From an uncultured Bacilli bacterium (GTDB lineage Bacteria; Bacillota_I; Bacilli_A; RF39; UBA660), in assembly GCA_947628725.1 (NCBI GenBank), contig CANRAQ010000017.1, forward strand, positions 1 to 16,770: a DNA stretch of 16,770 nt, read 5' to 3'. The notes under the pieces were generated by a model. That model had not been told where the DNA came from, did no database searches, and saw nothing but the letters and a program-made list of their open reading frames with translations. This document shows positions 6,191 to 14,121 of this stretch, one piece after another. Position 1 is the stretch's first letter. Every line of letters starts with the position of its first letter. The position numbers and the translations under genes were made by a program.

Positions 6191-8404
6191 TTAATTTTTA
6201 TTCAAATAATTAATTAATCTATCTTTTAAAGTAGTTTTTCTTAAATATTCATTATTATTTCTAATTGAGTACATAAATGCATTTGCTTCACCTATTATTA
6301 TAAGTTTTCTTTTAGCTCTTGTAACTGCTGTATATATTAGTTTTTTATAAAGCATTTTTCTATAATTTGAACTAACTGTAATTATAACTAAATCAAACTC
6401 ACTACCTTGACTTTTATGTATACTTATAATATATCCGTGCTTAAATTTATTAAAATCTTTAGAAGTATACGTAACAATAACTCCATAATAATCTATTGTT
6501 ATCTCAATGCCACCACTTTTTCCTTTATAATCTATATTACTTATAAATCCAATATCACCATTGAATACATTTTTATCTGGGTCATTTACAAGTTGTAAAA
6601 TTTTATCGTTTTCTCTATAAATAACATCTGCATACTTTATTTCTTTTTTTCCTACATCGCTTGGATTAAAAACATCCTGAAGTACTTTATTTATATTATC
6701 TATTCCATTTATTCCAGCATACATAGGAGCCATTATTTGTACTTTTTTATAGTCATATCCTTTACTTATAAATTTTTTACTTATATTTACTAAACTTGGT
6801 AATATAGAATCACTAGGACACTCTAAAAATTTATAATCATCTTTAGAAATTAAAAAATCTTCATCTAATGTATCATTTTTTATTTCATTAGCTAAAATTG
6901 GAATATAACTAGTATCATCTTGCCTATATAATAAGTCAAGTTCTACTGTATCAACTATATCACTATCTATTAAATCTTTTAAAACATTACCAGATCCAAC
7001 ACTCGGTAATTGATTATAATCACCAACTAATATTAGTTTAATATTGTTAGTTAGTCCCTTTAAAAGACTCGACATAAGTCTATTATCGATCATACTTACT
7101 TCATCTACTATTATTAAATTAGATAAATCTGGATTATACTCGTTTACCATAAATTCATCTATATCTTTATTCCATTTTAAAAATCTATGTATAGTAGTTG
7201 CTGGCATATTTGTAGATTCACTCATTCTTTTACTTGCCCTACCAGTTGGAGCAAGTAAAGCAATGTTGTTTATGGCATCTTTTTCATTTAACTTATTAAT
7301 ATTTTTATATATCTCTACTATTGCTTTTATTATAGTAGTTTTACCTGTACCAGGTCCACCTGTTATTATTAATATATTATTTTTTAAAGCTTTTAATATA
7401 GCTTCTTTTTGTTTATCACTATATTCTATTTTAAAACTATCCTGAAGTTTTAGAATATGCATATCTATATTTTTATAATCAGATATTGGTTTATTGATTA
7501 AATAATTAACTTTTTCTGCTATAAATTCTTCAGACTCATACTGTTCAAAAATATAATATCTATCTTCCTCTATTTTTATTTTTAATTCGCCATCTAAAGA
7601 ACTTATTGCCTCATCAAATAAATTTGAATCTATATCACATTTTAAATAATAAGATAGTGCTTCATATATTTCACCATATGATAAATAAGTATCTCCTTTT
7701 TTAAAGCACAATTCTTTCATTATATAAAAAATACATGATTTAATTCTATCTAAATTATATATATCTACATTTTGTTCTAAAGCTATTTTATCAACTTTTA
7801 TAAATGTTAATCCATCTACATCATCTATAAGTCTATATATATTATTTTCAATTATTCTAATAGTATTACTTTTATATGTATTATATATACTTAAAGAATC
7901 TTGCATAGAAAATCCCATTTCTGTAAGTTTTAAAATTATTTCATGAGATTCTTCATATTTTATTAATGTATTATAAATTAAATCTATCTTTTTTTCAGAT
8001 AATTTAGGTACTGTATAAAGACATGTTTTATCTTTTAATATTAAGTCTATAGCATTCTCACCTAATTTATCTACTATGCGTATAGCCATTTTTTCACCTA
8101 TACCACTAAATAGATCACTAGATAAAAATTCTATTACGCCATCTTTATCTTCCGGTTTTATTCTTTCATATTCACTTACACTATATTGAAATCCATATTT
8201 AGGATGATTTACTATCTCGCCATACATCGTATATTTTTCGTTTTCGTTTATATCTGCAAAATATCCTGTAAAAGTAATAGTTTTATTAATATATTCTTTC
8301 ATTTCAATTATATTAGTATCAGTGACTTTTAAAAGTCCTATAACATAGCCTTTGTCACTTCTAAATATAGTTTGTTTAAATATTCCTTTTACAAAATCTT
8401 GCAT
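6191..8404 (-). CDS. recD2: ATP-dependent RecD-like DNA helicase RecD2
   Basis: A 737-residue superfamily 1B 5'-3' DNA helicase of the RecD2 (YrrC) type, which acts without RecBC in repair and fork maintenance. Seen: an N-terminal OB-like part (GIFKQTIFRSDKGYVIGLL), helix-hairpin-helix repeats around residues 105-165 (FSGIGEKMAIRIVDKLG), Walker A GGPGTGKTT near 348, Walker B IVDEVSMID near 435, GDYNQLPSVGSGNVL, LLYRQ, NGDIGFI, SIHKSQGSEFD near 667 and motif VI TAVTRAKR near 696. Length is between Deinococcus RecD2 and B. subtilis YrrC. I chose the ATG at 8404 (MQDFVKGIF) because TTGGTG lies upstream and family proteins start at this strand; upstream in-frame starts lack a ribosome site. It follows miaA by 41 bases. 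Confidence 0.95.
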   Translation of the reverse strand: MQDFVKGIFKQTIFRSDKGYVIGLLKVTDTNIIEMKEYINKTITFTGYFADINENEKYTMYGEIVNHPKYGFQYSVSEYERIKPEDKDGVIEFLSSDLFSGIGEKMAIRIVDKLGENAIDLILKDKTCLYTVPKLSEKKIDLIYNTLIKYEESHEIILKLTEMGFSMQDSLSIYNTYKSNTIRIIENNIYRLIDDVDGLTFIKVDKIALEQNVDIYNLDRIKSCIFYIMKELCFKKGDTYLSYGEIYEALSYYLKCDIDSNLFDEAISSLDGELKIKIEEDRYYIFEQYESEEFIAEKVNYLINKPISDYKNIDMHILKLQDSFKIEYSDKQKEAILKALKNNILIITGGPGTGKTTIIKAIVEIYKNINKLNEKDAINNIALLAPTGRASKRMSESTNMPATTIHRFLKWNKDIDEFMVNEYNPDLSNLIIVDEVSMIDNRLMSSLLKGLTNNIKLILVGDYNQLPSVGSGNVLKDLIDSDIVDTVELDLLYRQDDTSYIPILANEIKNDTLDEDFLISKDDYKFLECPSDSILPSLVNISKKFISKGYDYKKVQIMAPMYAGINGIDNINKVLQDVFNPSDVGKKEIKYADVIYRENDKILQLVNDPDKNVFNGDIGFISNIDYKGKSGGIEITIDYYGVIVTYTSKDFNKFKHGYIISIHKSQGSEFDLVIITVSSNYRKMLYKKLIYTAVTRAKRKLIIIGEANAFMYSIRNNNEYLRKTTLKDRLINYLNKN

Positions 8405-8431
8405 ACGAGTCACCAATAAATATTTTATCAT

Positions 8432-8467
8432 AAAAGAAGCAATATTCAAAGTGTATGAATATTGCTT
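8432..8467 (-). terminator. Hairpin at the miaA-recD2 junction (weak terminator or processing site)
   Basis: A perfect 11-bp inverted repeat (8437-8447 with 8457-8467, arm AAGCAATATTC in both orientations) with a nine-base loop contains the last miaA codons and stop. On the minus strand it is followed by CTTTTA, too few T for a strong terminator. It may lower read-through into recD2 or protect the miaA transcript end. No promoter for recD2 is obvious downstream of it. Confidence 0.5.
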
Positions 8468-9339
8468 TTAATGAATTCTAATACCTCGTTAACTGTATTA
8501 TTAAAATTGTTAAAATCTACATTAAACCAGTTGATGTTCATCTGGTTATTAAACCATGTATATTGTCTTTTAGCGTAATGTCTACTTCTTTTCTTTATTA
8601 ATTCAAGAGATTCTTCTAAAGACATATTATTATCAAAATATTCAAATAATTCTTTATATCCTATAGGTGTAAGTACTGCCTTATTTCTTATATTTGTTTT
8701 ATATATATTTTTAGCCTCTAAAATTAATCCTTCATCTACCATCTTATCTACTCTTTCATTTATTCTATTATATAAAATATCTCTAGAAGTAGTAAGTCCA
8801 ATAAATATTGTATCATATAAAAGTTTATCAGTTTTTTCTTTTTCACTTAATGGTTTATTATTATTGTAAAAGTAATTTAATGATCTTTCTATCCTTTTTC
8901 TATTATTTGGATGAATATCAGTATTAGGGTCTATATTTTTAAGCATATTATAAAGTTGTTCATTACTGTAATTTGAATAATCTTTATTAGATATTTCTTC
9001 TTCAAATTTATAGTCATATAAGGTTGCTTTTATATATAAACCAGTTCCACCTACTAATATAGGTGTTTTACCTCTACTTATTATATCATCTATACACTTT
9101 CTACAATCTATTTGATAATCATATACATTATAATCTTCATCTATGTTTTTTATATCAAATAGATGGTGAGGAATTCCTTCTTTTTCCTCCTCTTTTACTT
9201 TAGCCGTTGCAATATCCATAGTTTTATATACTTGTGTACTATCAGCATTTATAATTTCACCATTTAATTTTTTTGCAAGTTCTATACTTAATTTAGTTTT
9301 ACCTACTCCTGTAGGTCCTACTATTACTATTATCTTCAT
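8446..9339 (-). CDS. miaA: tRNA dimethylallyltransferase
   Basis: MiaA transfers dimethylallyl from DMAPP to the N6 of A37 in tRNAs that read UNN codons. The 297-residue protein has the P-loop GPTGVGKT at residues 8-15, DSTQVYKTMDIATAKV in the thirties, HHLFDI, the conserved LVGGTGLYIKA, RKRIERSLNYF, and the C-terminal tRNA-contact motif RSRHYAKRQYTWF. Length is normal. The start at 9339 (MKIIVIVG) has AAGGTG six bases upstream; the in-frame GTG at 9348 is part of that site. Its first 41 bases overlap, in another frame, the end of the broken metalloprotease gene. It lies in the queA transcript with recD2 after it. Confidence 0.96.
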   Translation of the reverse strand: MKIIVIVGPTGVGKTKLSIELAKKLNGEIINADSTQVYKTMDIATAKVKEEEKEGIPHHLFDIKNIDEDYNVYDYQIDCRKCIDDIISRGKTPILVGGTGLYIKATLYDYKFEEEISNKDYSNYSNEQLYNMLKNIDPNTDIHPNNRKRIERSLNYFYNNNKPLSEKEKTDKLLYDTIFIGLTTSRDILYNRINERVDKMVDEGLILEAKNIYKTNIRNKAVLTPIGYKELFEYFDNNMSLEESLELIKKRSRHYAKRQYTWFNNQMNINWFNVDFNNFNNTVNEVLEFIKSNIHTL

Positions 9340-9922
9340 ATAAAGCACCTTCTATTTGTTTAAATAAATCAAAACAATATGTGATTAGTGGTTGCATATT
9401 TTCTAACTCTATATTTAAAATATTAAAGACATCCCTTATAGATAATTTATCAAAATTTTCATTTATATATTTAATCTTAATATCATTTAAATGTGGTTCT
9501 TTTAATAAATTTATAGCTACTATACCACCTATCAAATATGATACATCGTATTCAAAATCATATACTAGTTGTCCTAATTCTTCACTATCACGAAAAGATA
9601 AAATATCTTCTATATTATAACTGTATAAAGCACGATATTCATTGATAAATTCTATGTTATCTTCAGTTATATTTCCAGTATTATTATATATATCTAATAT
9701 AGAACTTGAATACATAACATTATTTGCTGCATCACATGTGTTTTCCATTATATCACATAAGGTTTTATAATAATTTTCAATCCCATACCCTTTTTCATTA
9801 ATAAAAAGATAATATCTTAATTCCATATAGAAAGATATAAGTTCAGTAAATATTTCCCTCGATGCACTTTTTTTGTTACTATTTAAAAAGTGAAAAAATT
9901 CATGAACTAAAAATGCTATATT
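9299..9922 (-). pseudogene. C-terminal part of a frameshifted HExxH metalloprotease gene
   Basis: The frame is open from 9922 to the TAA at 9299 and reads NIAFLVHEFFHFLN at its beginning. The first ATG in it is only at 9826, so a start-based reading misses the zinc motif HEFFH (9904-9890). A glutamate 16 residues after the second His (in IFTELISFYME) could be the third zinc ligand, as in gluzincins. The rest is mostly helical with no membrane segment. One base fewer in the four-A run (9924-9921 on the minus strand) would join this frame to the 126 codons upstream, giving one protein of about 333 residues. Its last 13 codons run out of frame over the start of miaA. The exact peptidase family is not recognised. 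Confidence 0.7.
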
Positions 9923-10301
9923 TTAATGGTACATTGACATTTATTGGTTCTTTTTCTTCAATACAGATAGGCTCATCTAATCTATACGGGTATTCATTTA
10001 TATTATCAATGTGGAATATATCAAAAGTACCATCGTTTAATGATTTATCAAATATAGTTAAATACTTTTCATCCATAGATAATAAAAATTCTCTCACTAA
10101 TTTTATATTAGTTTTTAAATCCATTTGATCATATTTAATAAAATCACAATTTATATCAAAATATTCATTAAATCCATATAAAAATTCAAGTGATGTAGAA
10201 GATATTGGATAAATCATATCTAACATATTAGGATCAAATTGTTCTAATCTTTTTAAAGAGTCTATTATATATTGCTCATTTTCTTCTTTATAATTTTCCA
10301 T
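9900..10301 (-). pseudogene. N-terminal part of the frameshifted metalloprotease gene
   Basis: From the ATG at 10301 (MENYKEENEQYII) the frame runs 133 residues to a TGA at 9900, just inside the HExxH codons of the other frame. It has no signal peptide and no recognisable domain; it contains LEFLYGFNEYFDINCDFI and ends with a strand-like INVNVPL, which fits directly onto NIAFLVHEFFH in the next frame. The last seven or so residues (KYSIFSS) are the product of the shift. AGGTG lies only three bases before this ATG, and an in-frame GTG at 10307 is part of it. It follows queA without a gap. Either a true mutation, an assembly error or, less likely, a programmed +1 shift explains the break. Confidence 0.7.
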
Positions 10302-10307
10302 AAACAC

Positions 10308-11330
10308 CTACTTAATAAACATACTGTCACCGAATGAGAAAAATCTATATTCATTTTCTACTGCTACTTTATACGCATTCATAATATTTTCTTTTCCTGC
10401 AAGCGCGCTTACAAGCATAATAAGAGTACTTTTAGGTAAATGAAAATTAGTTATAAGTGAATCAATTGCTTTAAATTTATATCCGGGATAGATAAATATT
10501 TCAGTATTACCACAACATTCTTTAAATTCTCCATATAGTGACATAATTGTTTCTAAAGTTCTAGTAGAAGTAGTTCCGACACTTATTATTCTATTTCCAT
10601 TTTTTTTGGCTAAATTTAGTTCATCAGCAACTTCTTTTGACATCTGATAAAATTCACTATGCATTTTATGTTTAGTAACATCTTCTACCATGACAGGTCT
10701 AAATGTTCCAAGCCCTACATGTAGTGTTATATATAATATTTTTACTCCTTTTTTTCTTATGTTTTCTAATAACTCATTTGTAAAATGTAATCCTGCTGTA
10801 GGCGCTGCTGCACTTCCCTCGTTTTTAGCGTATACAGTTTGATATCTATCTTTATCTTTTAGTTTTTCATGTATATATGGTGGAAGAGGCATCTCACCTA
10901 ATTCATCTAATATTTCATAAAGAATTCCATCATAAATTAATTCAAATTCTCTTATTCCATCTTCTTTAACTTTTACACATTGTGCTTTTAACTTATCAGA
11001 GAAATTAACTACTGTACCTATTTTTATTCGTTTTGCAGGTTTAACTAAGCAACTCCAAACATTATTTCCTAAATCTTTTAACATTAATATTTCTATCAAT
11101 GCATTAGTTTCTTCTTTAATACCATATAATCTTGCAGGTATAACTTTAGTATCGTTTAATACTAATACATCATCTTTTGATAAATAGTTAATTATATTAT
11201 TAAAATGTTCATGTTTTATTTCACCAGTTTCTTTATCTAATATAAGTAATTTAGAAGAATCCCTTTTTTCAAGTGGAGTTTGCGCAATTAAATGCTCTGG
11301 TAAATAATAATCGAAATCTTCTGTTTTCAT
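10308..11330 (-). CDS. queA: S-adenosylmethionine:tRNA ribosyltransferase-isomerase QueA
   Basis: QueA uses the ribosyl part of S-adenosylmethionine to turn preQ1-tRNA into epoxyqueuosine-tRNA at wobble position 34. The 340-residue protein is full length and has the family motifs in order: FDYYLPEHLIAQTPLEKRD at the start, VLNDTKVIPARLYG, VKPAKRIKIG, EGSAAAPTAGLHFT, LHVGLGTFRPV, VGTTSTRTLE and TNFHLPKSTLIMLVSA. The ATG has AGGTG seven bases upstream and follows a good promoter by a short leader. It is the first gene of the transcript that continues into the broken metalloprotease gene, miaA and recD2, so two tRNA-modification genes are expressed together. Confidence 0.97.
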   Translation of the reverse strand: MKTEDFDYYLPEHLIAQTPLEKRDSSKLLILDKETGEIKHEHFNNIINYLSKDDVLVLNDTKVIPARLYGIKEETNALIEILMLKDLGNNVWSCLVKPAKRIKIGTVVNFSDKLKAQCVKVKEDGIREFELIYDGILYEILDELGEMPLPPYIHEKLKDKDRYQTVYAKNEGSAAAPTAGLHFTNELLENIRKKGVKILYITLHVGLGTFRPVMVEDVTKHKMHSEFYQMSKEVADELNLAKKNGNRIISVGTTSTRTLETIMSLYGEFKECCGNTEIFIYPGYKFKAIDSLITNFHLPKSTLIMLVSALAGKENIMNAYKVAVENEYRFFSFGDSMFIK

Positions 11331-11355
11331 AATTGGTCACCTACATAATGTAGAT

Positions 11356-11384
11356 ATTATATCATTTAAATTTTTTCTTTACAA
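11356..11384 (-). promoter_or_regulatory. Promoter of the queA-miaA-recD2 transcript
   Basis: Minus strand: -35 TTGTAA (11384-11379), a 17-base spacer, and TATAAT (11361-11356) preceded by TGA, an extended -10. The expected transcript start near 11349 leaves a leader of about 20 bases, too short for a riboswitch such as preQ1. Confidence 0.75.
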
Positions 11385-11395
11385 GTAAATTTTCC

Positions 11396-11423
11396 AAAAA
11401 ATAAAGATAGTGTAACCTATCTT
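11396..11423 (-). terminator. Intrinsic terminator after the 55-residue protein gene
   Basis: Minus strand: AAGATAG (11423-11417), six-base loop, CTATCTT (11410-11404), then TATTTTTT. The stem includes the stop codon of the small gene. It separates this transcript from the queA promoter just downstream. Confidence 0.7.
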
Positions 11424-11584
11424 CTTTTAGATACATCATTAGTCATATATTCTACTAATGCTTTTTTAATTTCTGCTCTTTTATTTCTATATTCATCATA
11501 TAGTCTTAATCTTTCCTTTGGTGTATGTGACATATATTCTGTATGTACTTTAAATAAAGCCACCTTTGCTTCTTCTTCTGTCAT
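11417..11584 (-). CDS. Small basic protein, 55 residues, coupled to the hydrolase
   Basis: Not recognised. The frame runs from the ATG at 11584 to TAG at 11417. It is rich in Lys, Arg and Glu, with no membrane segment and no cysteine, and is likely helical: MTEEEAKVALFKVHTEYMS, then a heptad-like stretch around KERLRLYDEYRNKRAEIKKAL, ending SKRR. The start overlaps the hydrolase stop by four bases (ATGA), with GGGGGAG about ten bases upstream, so translation is probably coupled. It is the last gene before the terminator. An acidic N-terminus and strongly basic C-terminus are the only visible features. Confidence 0.7.
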   Translation of the reverse strand: MTEEEAKVALFKVHTEYMSHTPKERLRLYDEYRNKRAEIKKALVEYMTNDVSKRR

Positions 11585-12297
11585 ATATTATATTCTCCCC
11601 CTATCATGCTATATTTTAAAAATTTTTCTACTAATTCAAATATTTCTTTATCCCTTTGTGACTTAAATACTGAGTGTGTCAAACCATCTACATATACTAT
11701 TTTTTTTACTTTAGACTTAACACTATCATAAACATACTTTGAAGACGATATAGGAACTAAATTATCGTGTTTTCCCTGAATGATTAAAATTGGACAGGTT
11801 ATATCTTTTGGATAATTATAATACTCTCTTACTAACTTCATAAATTCTTTAGTTGTAGTTATATTTAATTTCAAAATTCTACTAATAATCTCATTACCCG
11901 TATAATCTTTTATTAATTCAGGTGTATGTTTTAAAGATTCACCAATATCTAAGCCATGTGAATTGTTGTATAAATACTGAAAAGCAGGCGCTGCAAGTAC
12001 TAATTTTTTAACTTGCTTATATTTTGTAGATAAATATGAAGCAATTACTCCTCCCATACTATGACCTATTAAATATATAGTAGTATAGCCTTCATTAATT
12101 AGCCATTTTAGTTTATCTTCACTGTAAGTTATCCACTCTGTATATTTAACTTTACTTAAATTTTGATCATGTCCTGGGAGTGTAAATTGAAATACATCAA
12201 AGCGACGATTTAACTCTAGATAGTTTGCTAAATTCTCTTCATCATATGTTCCACCAGCAAATCCATGTATAATTAAAACGGCACTTTTTAATATCAT
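11581..12297 (-). CDS. Alpha/beta hydrolase (carboxylesterase / monoacylglycerol lipase type)
   Basis: A 238-residue serine hydrolase with the full catalytic machinery visible: oxyanion-loop motif HGFAGG at residues 11-16, nucleophile elbow GHSMGG with Ser80, acid Asp178 in GKHDNLVP and His208 in GLTHSVF. Length and layout, with a small lid between about 105 and 160, fit the Est30-like carboxylesterase / monoglyceride lipase group. No signal peptide, so it acts in the cytoplasm; substrate unknown. I chose the ATG at 12297 (MILKSAV), with AGGAG ten bases upstream; an in-frame TTG further upstream spans the ribosome site. Own promoter upstream; a small gene overlaps its stop codon. Confidence 0.9.
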   Translation of the reverse strand: MILKSAVLIIHGFAGGTYDEENLANYLELNRRFDVFQFTLPGHDQNLSKVKYTEWITYSEDKLKWLINEGYTTIYLIGHSMGGVIASYLSTKYKQVKKLVLAAPAFQYLYNNSHGLDIGESLKHTPELIKDYTGNEIISRILKLNITTTKEFMKLVREYYNYPKDITCPILIIQGKHDNLVPISSSKYVYDSVKSKVKKIVYVDGLTHSVFKSQRDKEIFELVEKFLKYSMIGGEYNI

Positions 12298-12322
12298 AAT
12301 ATCTATTCTCCTATACAATTAA

Positions 12323-12351
12323 ATTATAGCATATGTAAATTTACGAGTAAA
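12323..12351 (-). promoter_or_regulatory. Promoter of the hydrolase gene
   Basis: Minus strand: -35 TTTACT (12351-12346), 17-base spacer, TATAAT (12328-12323) preceded by TGC, an extended -10. It lies directly after the greA terminator. Confidence 0.7.
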
Positions 12352-12352
12352 G

Positions 12353-12380
12353 AAAAAAATCAAAATTACTTCTGATTTTT
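12353..12380 (-). terminator. Intrinsic terminator after greA
   Basis: Minus strand: an 11-bp A/T-rich stem with one G-U pair (arms 12380-12370 and 12365-12355) and a GTAA loop, with a run of T formed by the 3' arm and following bases. The greA stop codon is at its foot. Confidence 0.65.
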
Positions 12381-12849
12381 AATCTATTTTTACTATCTTA
12401 ACATCATATGTTCCATTTGGGCTATCTACTGATACTATATCATTTTCTTTTTTACCAATTATTGCTTTAGCAATTGGGGATTCATTTGATATTTTATTAG
12501 TAAATGGATCTGCTTCTTGACTACCTACTATTAAATATTGTTCTGTTTCTTTATCATCTACATATTCAATAGTAACTTTTGAACCAACTGTAACTGTATC
12601 AGAATCTGTTTTAGTAATAACAATTGCCCTTTCAATCATAGTCTCTAAATCCTTAATACGAGCCTCTACTACTGCTTGTTCTGTACGAGCAGCATCGTAT
12701 TCAGCATTTTCACTTAAATCTCCTTGAGCTCTAGCATCTTTTAATGCTGAAATAACTTCAGGTCTTTTAACTAATTTTAACTCTTCTAATTCTTTTTTTA
12801 TCTCATCTAACCCTTCTTCAGTTAGATATAATTCTTTTTTATCTGCCAT
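12379..12849 (-). CDS. greA: Transcription elongation factor GreA
   Basis: GreA enters the secondary channel of RNA polymerase and stimulates cleavage of backtracked RNA. The 156-residue protein has the N-terminal coiled coil (about 8-75) with the acidic tip GDLSENAEYDAA (Asp44, Glu47), and the C-terminal FKBP-like domain with the ending motif SPIAKAIIGKKENDIVSV. Length is standard. The start at 12849 (MADKKELYLT) has AGGTG seven bases upstream; an ATG two codons earlier is too close to that site. It has its own strong promoter and terminator, but it also follows the trhP genes without a terminator, so read-through expression is likely. Confidence 0.97.
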   Translation of the reverse strand: MADKKELYLTEEGLDEIKKELEELKLVKRPEVISALKDARAQGDLSENAEYDAARTEQAVVEARIKDLETMIERAIVITKTDSDTVTVGSKVTIEYVDDKETEQYLIVGSQEADPFTNKISNESPIAKAIIGKKENDIVSVDSPNGTYDVKIVKID

Positions 12850-12889
12850 AAACATTCACCTCATAATTTTATTTCTATAAACAATCAAA

Positions 12890-12918
12890 ATAATACTACA
12901 TAATTTATATTTTGTCAA
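12890..12918 (-). promoter_or_regulatory. Promoter of greA
   Basis: Minus strand: a perfect -35 TTGACA (12918-12913), 17-base spacer and TATTAT (12895-12890). No TGn before the -10, unlike the other promoters here. It starts just after the trhP2 stop codon. Confidence 0.8.
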
Positions 12919-12924
12919 TGAATT

Positions 12925-14121
12925 TTAATCATATTTTATTCTTAACATATCATCCTTATCTATTTTATCCTTTATAATTAATTTTACTACTTGTTTAGGA
13001 TGATTAACTATATCGATTAATTGATTATCTTCATCGAATATTTTATTTATTTTATAATTAATTATATCATGATTTGGCCCAAATATTTCTATTTTATCTC
13101 CAACTTTAAAATAATTTCTTTGTTCAATAGTTGCAATATTATTTTTTTCATCATAATCGAGTACTATACCTAAAAAATCTTGATTGGATATTTCTACTCT
13201 ACCATTATAATAACTACAACTATTATCGTAAACATTATTAAAAAATTGTGGTACTGAGTCTCTATTTGCGCATCTTCTAAGTATTTGCTCTAATTTTTCA
13301 TCATATTTATATTCACCATTATAATATGCATCTATCACTTTTCTATATACTGATACTGTTGTTGCAATATAATAAATTGATCTCATTCTTCCTTCTATCT
13401 TGAATGAAGTAATACCCATATCTATCATATCTGGTATATATTTTAACATGGATAAATCTTTAGAACAAAAAGTAAACGGTTTATCTCCTTTTATTATTTT
13501 TTTAGATTCACTTAACAAATCAAAATCCCATCTACATATTTGACTACATCCACCTCTATTGGCATCTCTATTTGTTAAGAAATTGGACATTACACATCTT
13601 CCACTATATCCAGCACACATCGCACCATGTATAAATGTTTCTATTTCAATATCTACATTATTTAATATTTCCTGTATTTCTTCTTTAGTACATTCACGCG
13701 CTAACACTATTCTACTTACTCCTAAATTTTTCCAAAATTTAACAGTTTCTATATTAAGTGTACTTGCTTGTGTGGATAAATGTACTTGAATATTTGTATT
13801 TTTTAATGCCCTTCTTATTATTGCAGGGTCACTTGCTATAATCGCATCTACTTTACAATTTTCTAATTCCTTTAAATAATTATCTATATATTTTAATTCT
13901 TCATTGTGTATAACTATATTTACTGTTACATAAACTTTTTTATTTAAGTTATGGGCATAAGTTGTTGCCTCTTTTATATCTTCAAAAGTAAAGTTTTTAG
14001 CATTAGCTCTTAAACTTAATAAAGGTCCACCTATATATACGGCATCTGCTCCATATTTTAAAGCAATTTTTAGTCTTTCTAAGTCTCCTGCAGGAGCAAG
14101 TAATTCACATTTATTTTTCAT
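12925..14121 (-). CDS. trhP2: Peptidase U32 family tRNA U34 hydroxylation protein TrhP2 (YrrO type)
   Basis: U32-family proteins of this type are needed for 5-hydroxyuridine at wobble position 34 of tRNAs, using prephenate; E. coli TrhP (YegQ) and B. subtilis YrrN/YrrO are the studied examples. The 398-residue protein begins KCELLAPAGDLERLKIALKYGADAVYIGG, shows VHLSTQAS and the U32 signature region ETFIHGAMCAGYSGRC followed by GGCSQICRW; Cys169, 176, 192 and 196 are likely iron-sulfur ligands. FKIEGRMRS and a C-terminal beta domain follow (about 310-395). The start overlaps the trhP1 end by 11 bases, with AAGGTG upstream. Both halves of the pair next to greA match the B. subtilis order. Confidence 0.9.
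   Translation of the reverse strand: MKNKCELLAPAGDLERLKIALKYGADAVYIGGPLLSLRANAKNFTFEDIKEATTYAHNLNKKVYVTVNIVIHNEELKYIDNYLKELENCKVDAIIASDPAIIRRALKNTNIQVHLSTQASTLNIETVKFWKNLGVSRIVLARECTKEEIQEILNNVDIEIETFIHGAMCAGYSGRCVMSNFLTNRDANRGGCSQICRWDFDLLSESKKIIKGDKPFTFCSKDLSMLKYIPDMIDMGITSFKIEGRMRSIYYIATTVSVYRKVIDAYYNGEYKYDEKLEQILRRCANRDSVPQFFNNVYDNSCSYYNGRVEISNQDFLGIVLDYDEKNNIATIEQRNYFKVGDKIEIFGPNHDIINYKINKIFDEDNQLIDIVNHPKQVVKLIIKDKIDKDDMLRIKYD

Noticed and set aside
8405..8449. Extended N-terminus for RecD2 (start at 8449 or 8431)
   Set aside because: Those starts overlap the miaA end or hairpin and lack a ribosome site; the family begins at the strand after the ATG at 8404.
9915..9930. Programmed +1 frameshift in the metalloprotease gene
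   Set aside because: No rare codon, internal Shine-Dalgarno at the right spacing or stop codon directly at the shift point; the simple extra-A explanation is enough, though not proven.
9862..10128. Plus-strand ORF of 88 codons across the metalloprotease break
   Set aside because: It is opposite two minus-strand frames that join into one sensible protein with a zinc motif; no ribosome site or promoter precedes it.
11331..11416. preQ1 riboswitch before queA
   Set aside because: The promoter leaves only about 20 bases of leader, and the hairpin upstream is the terminator of the previous gene.
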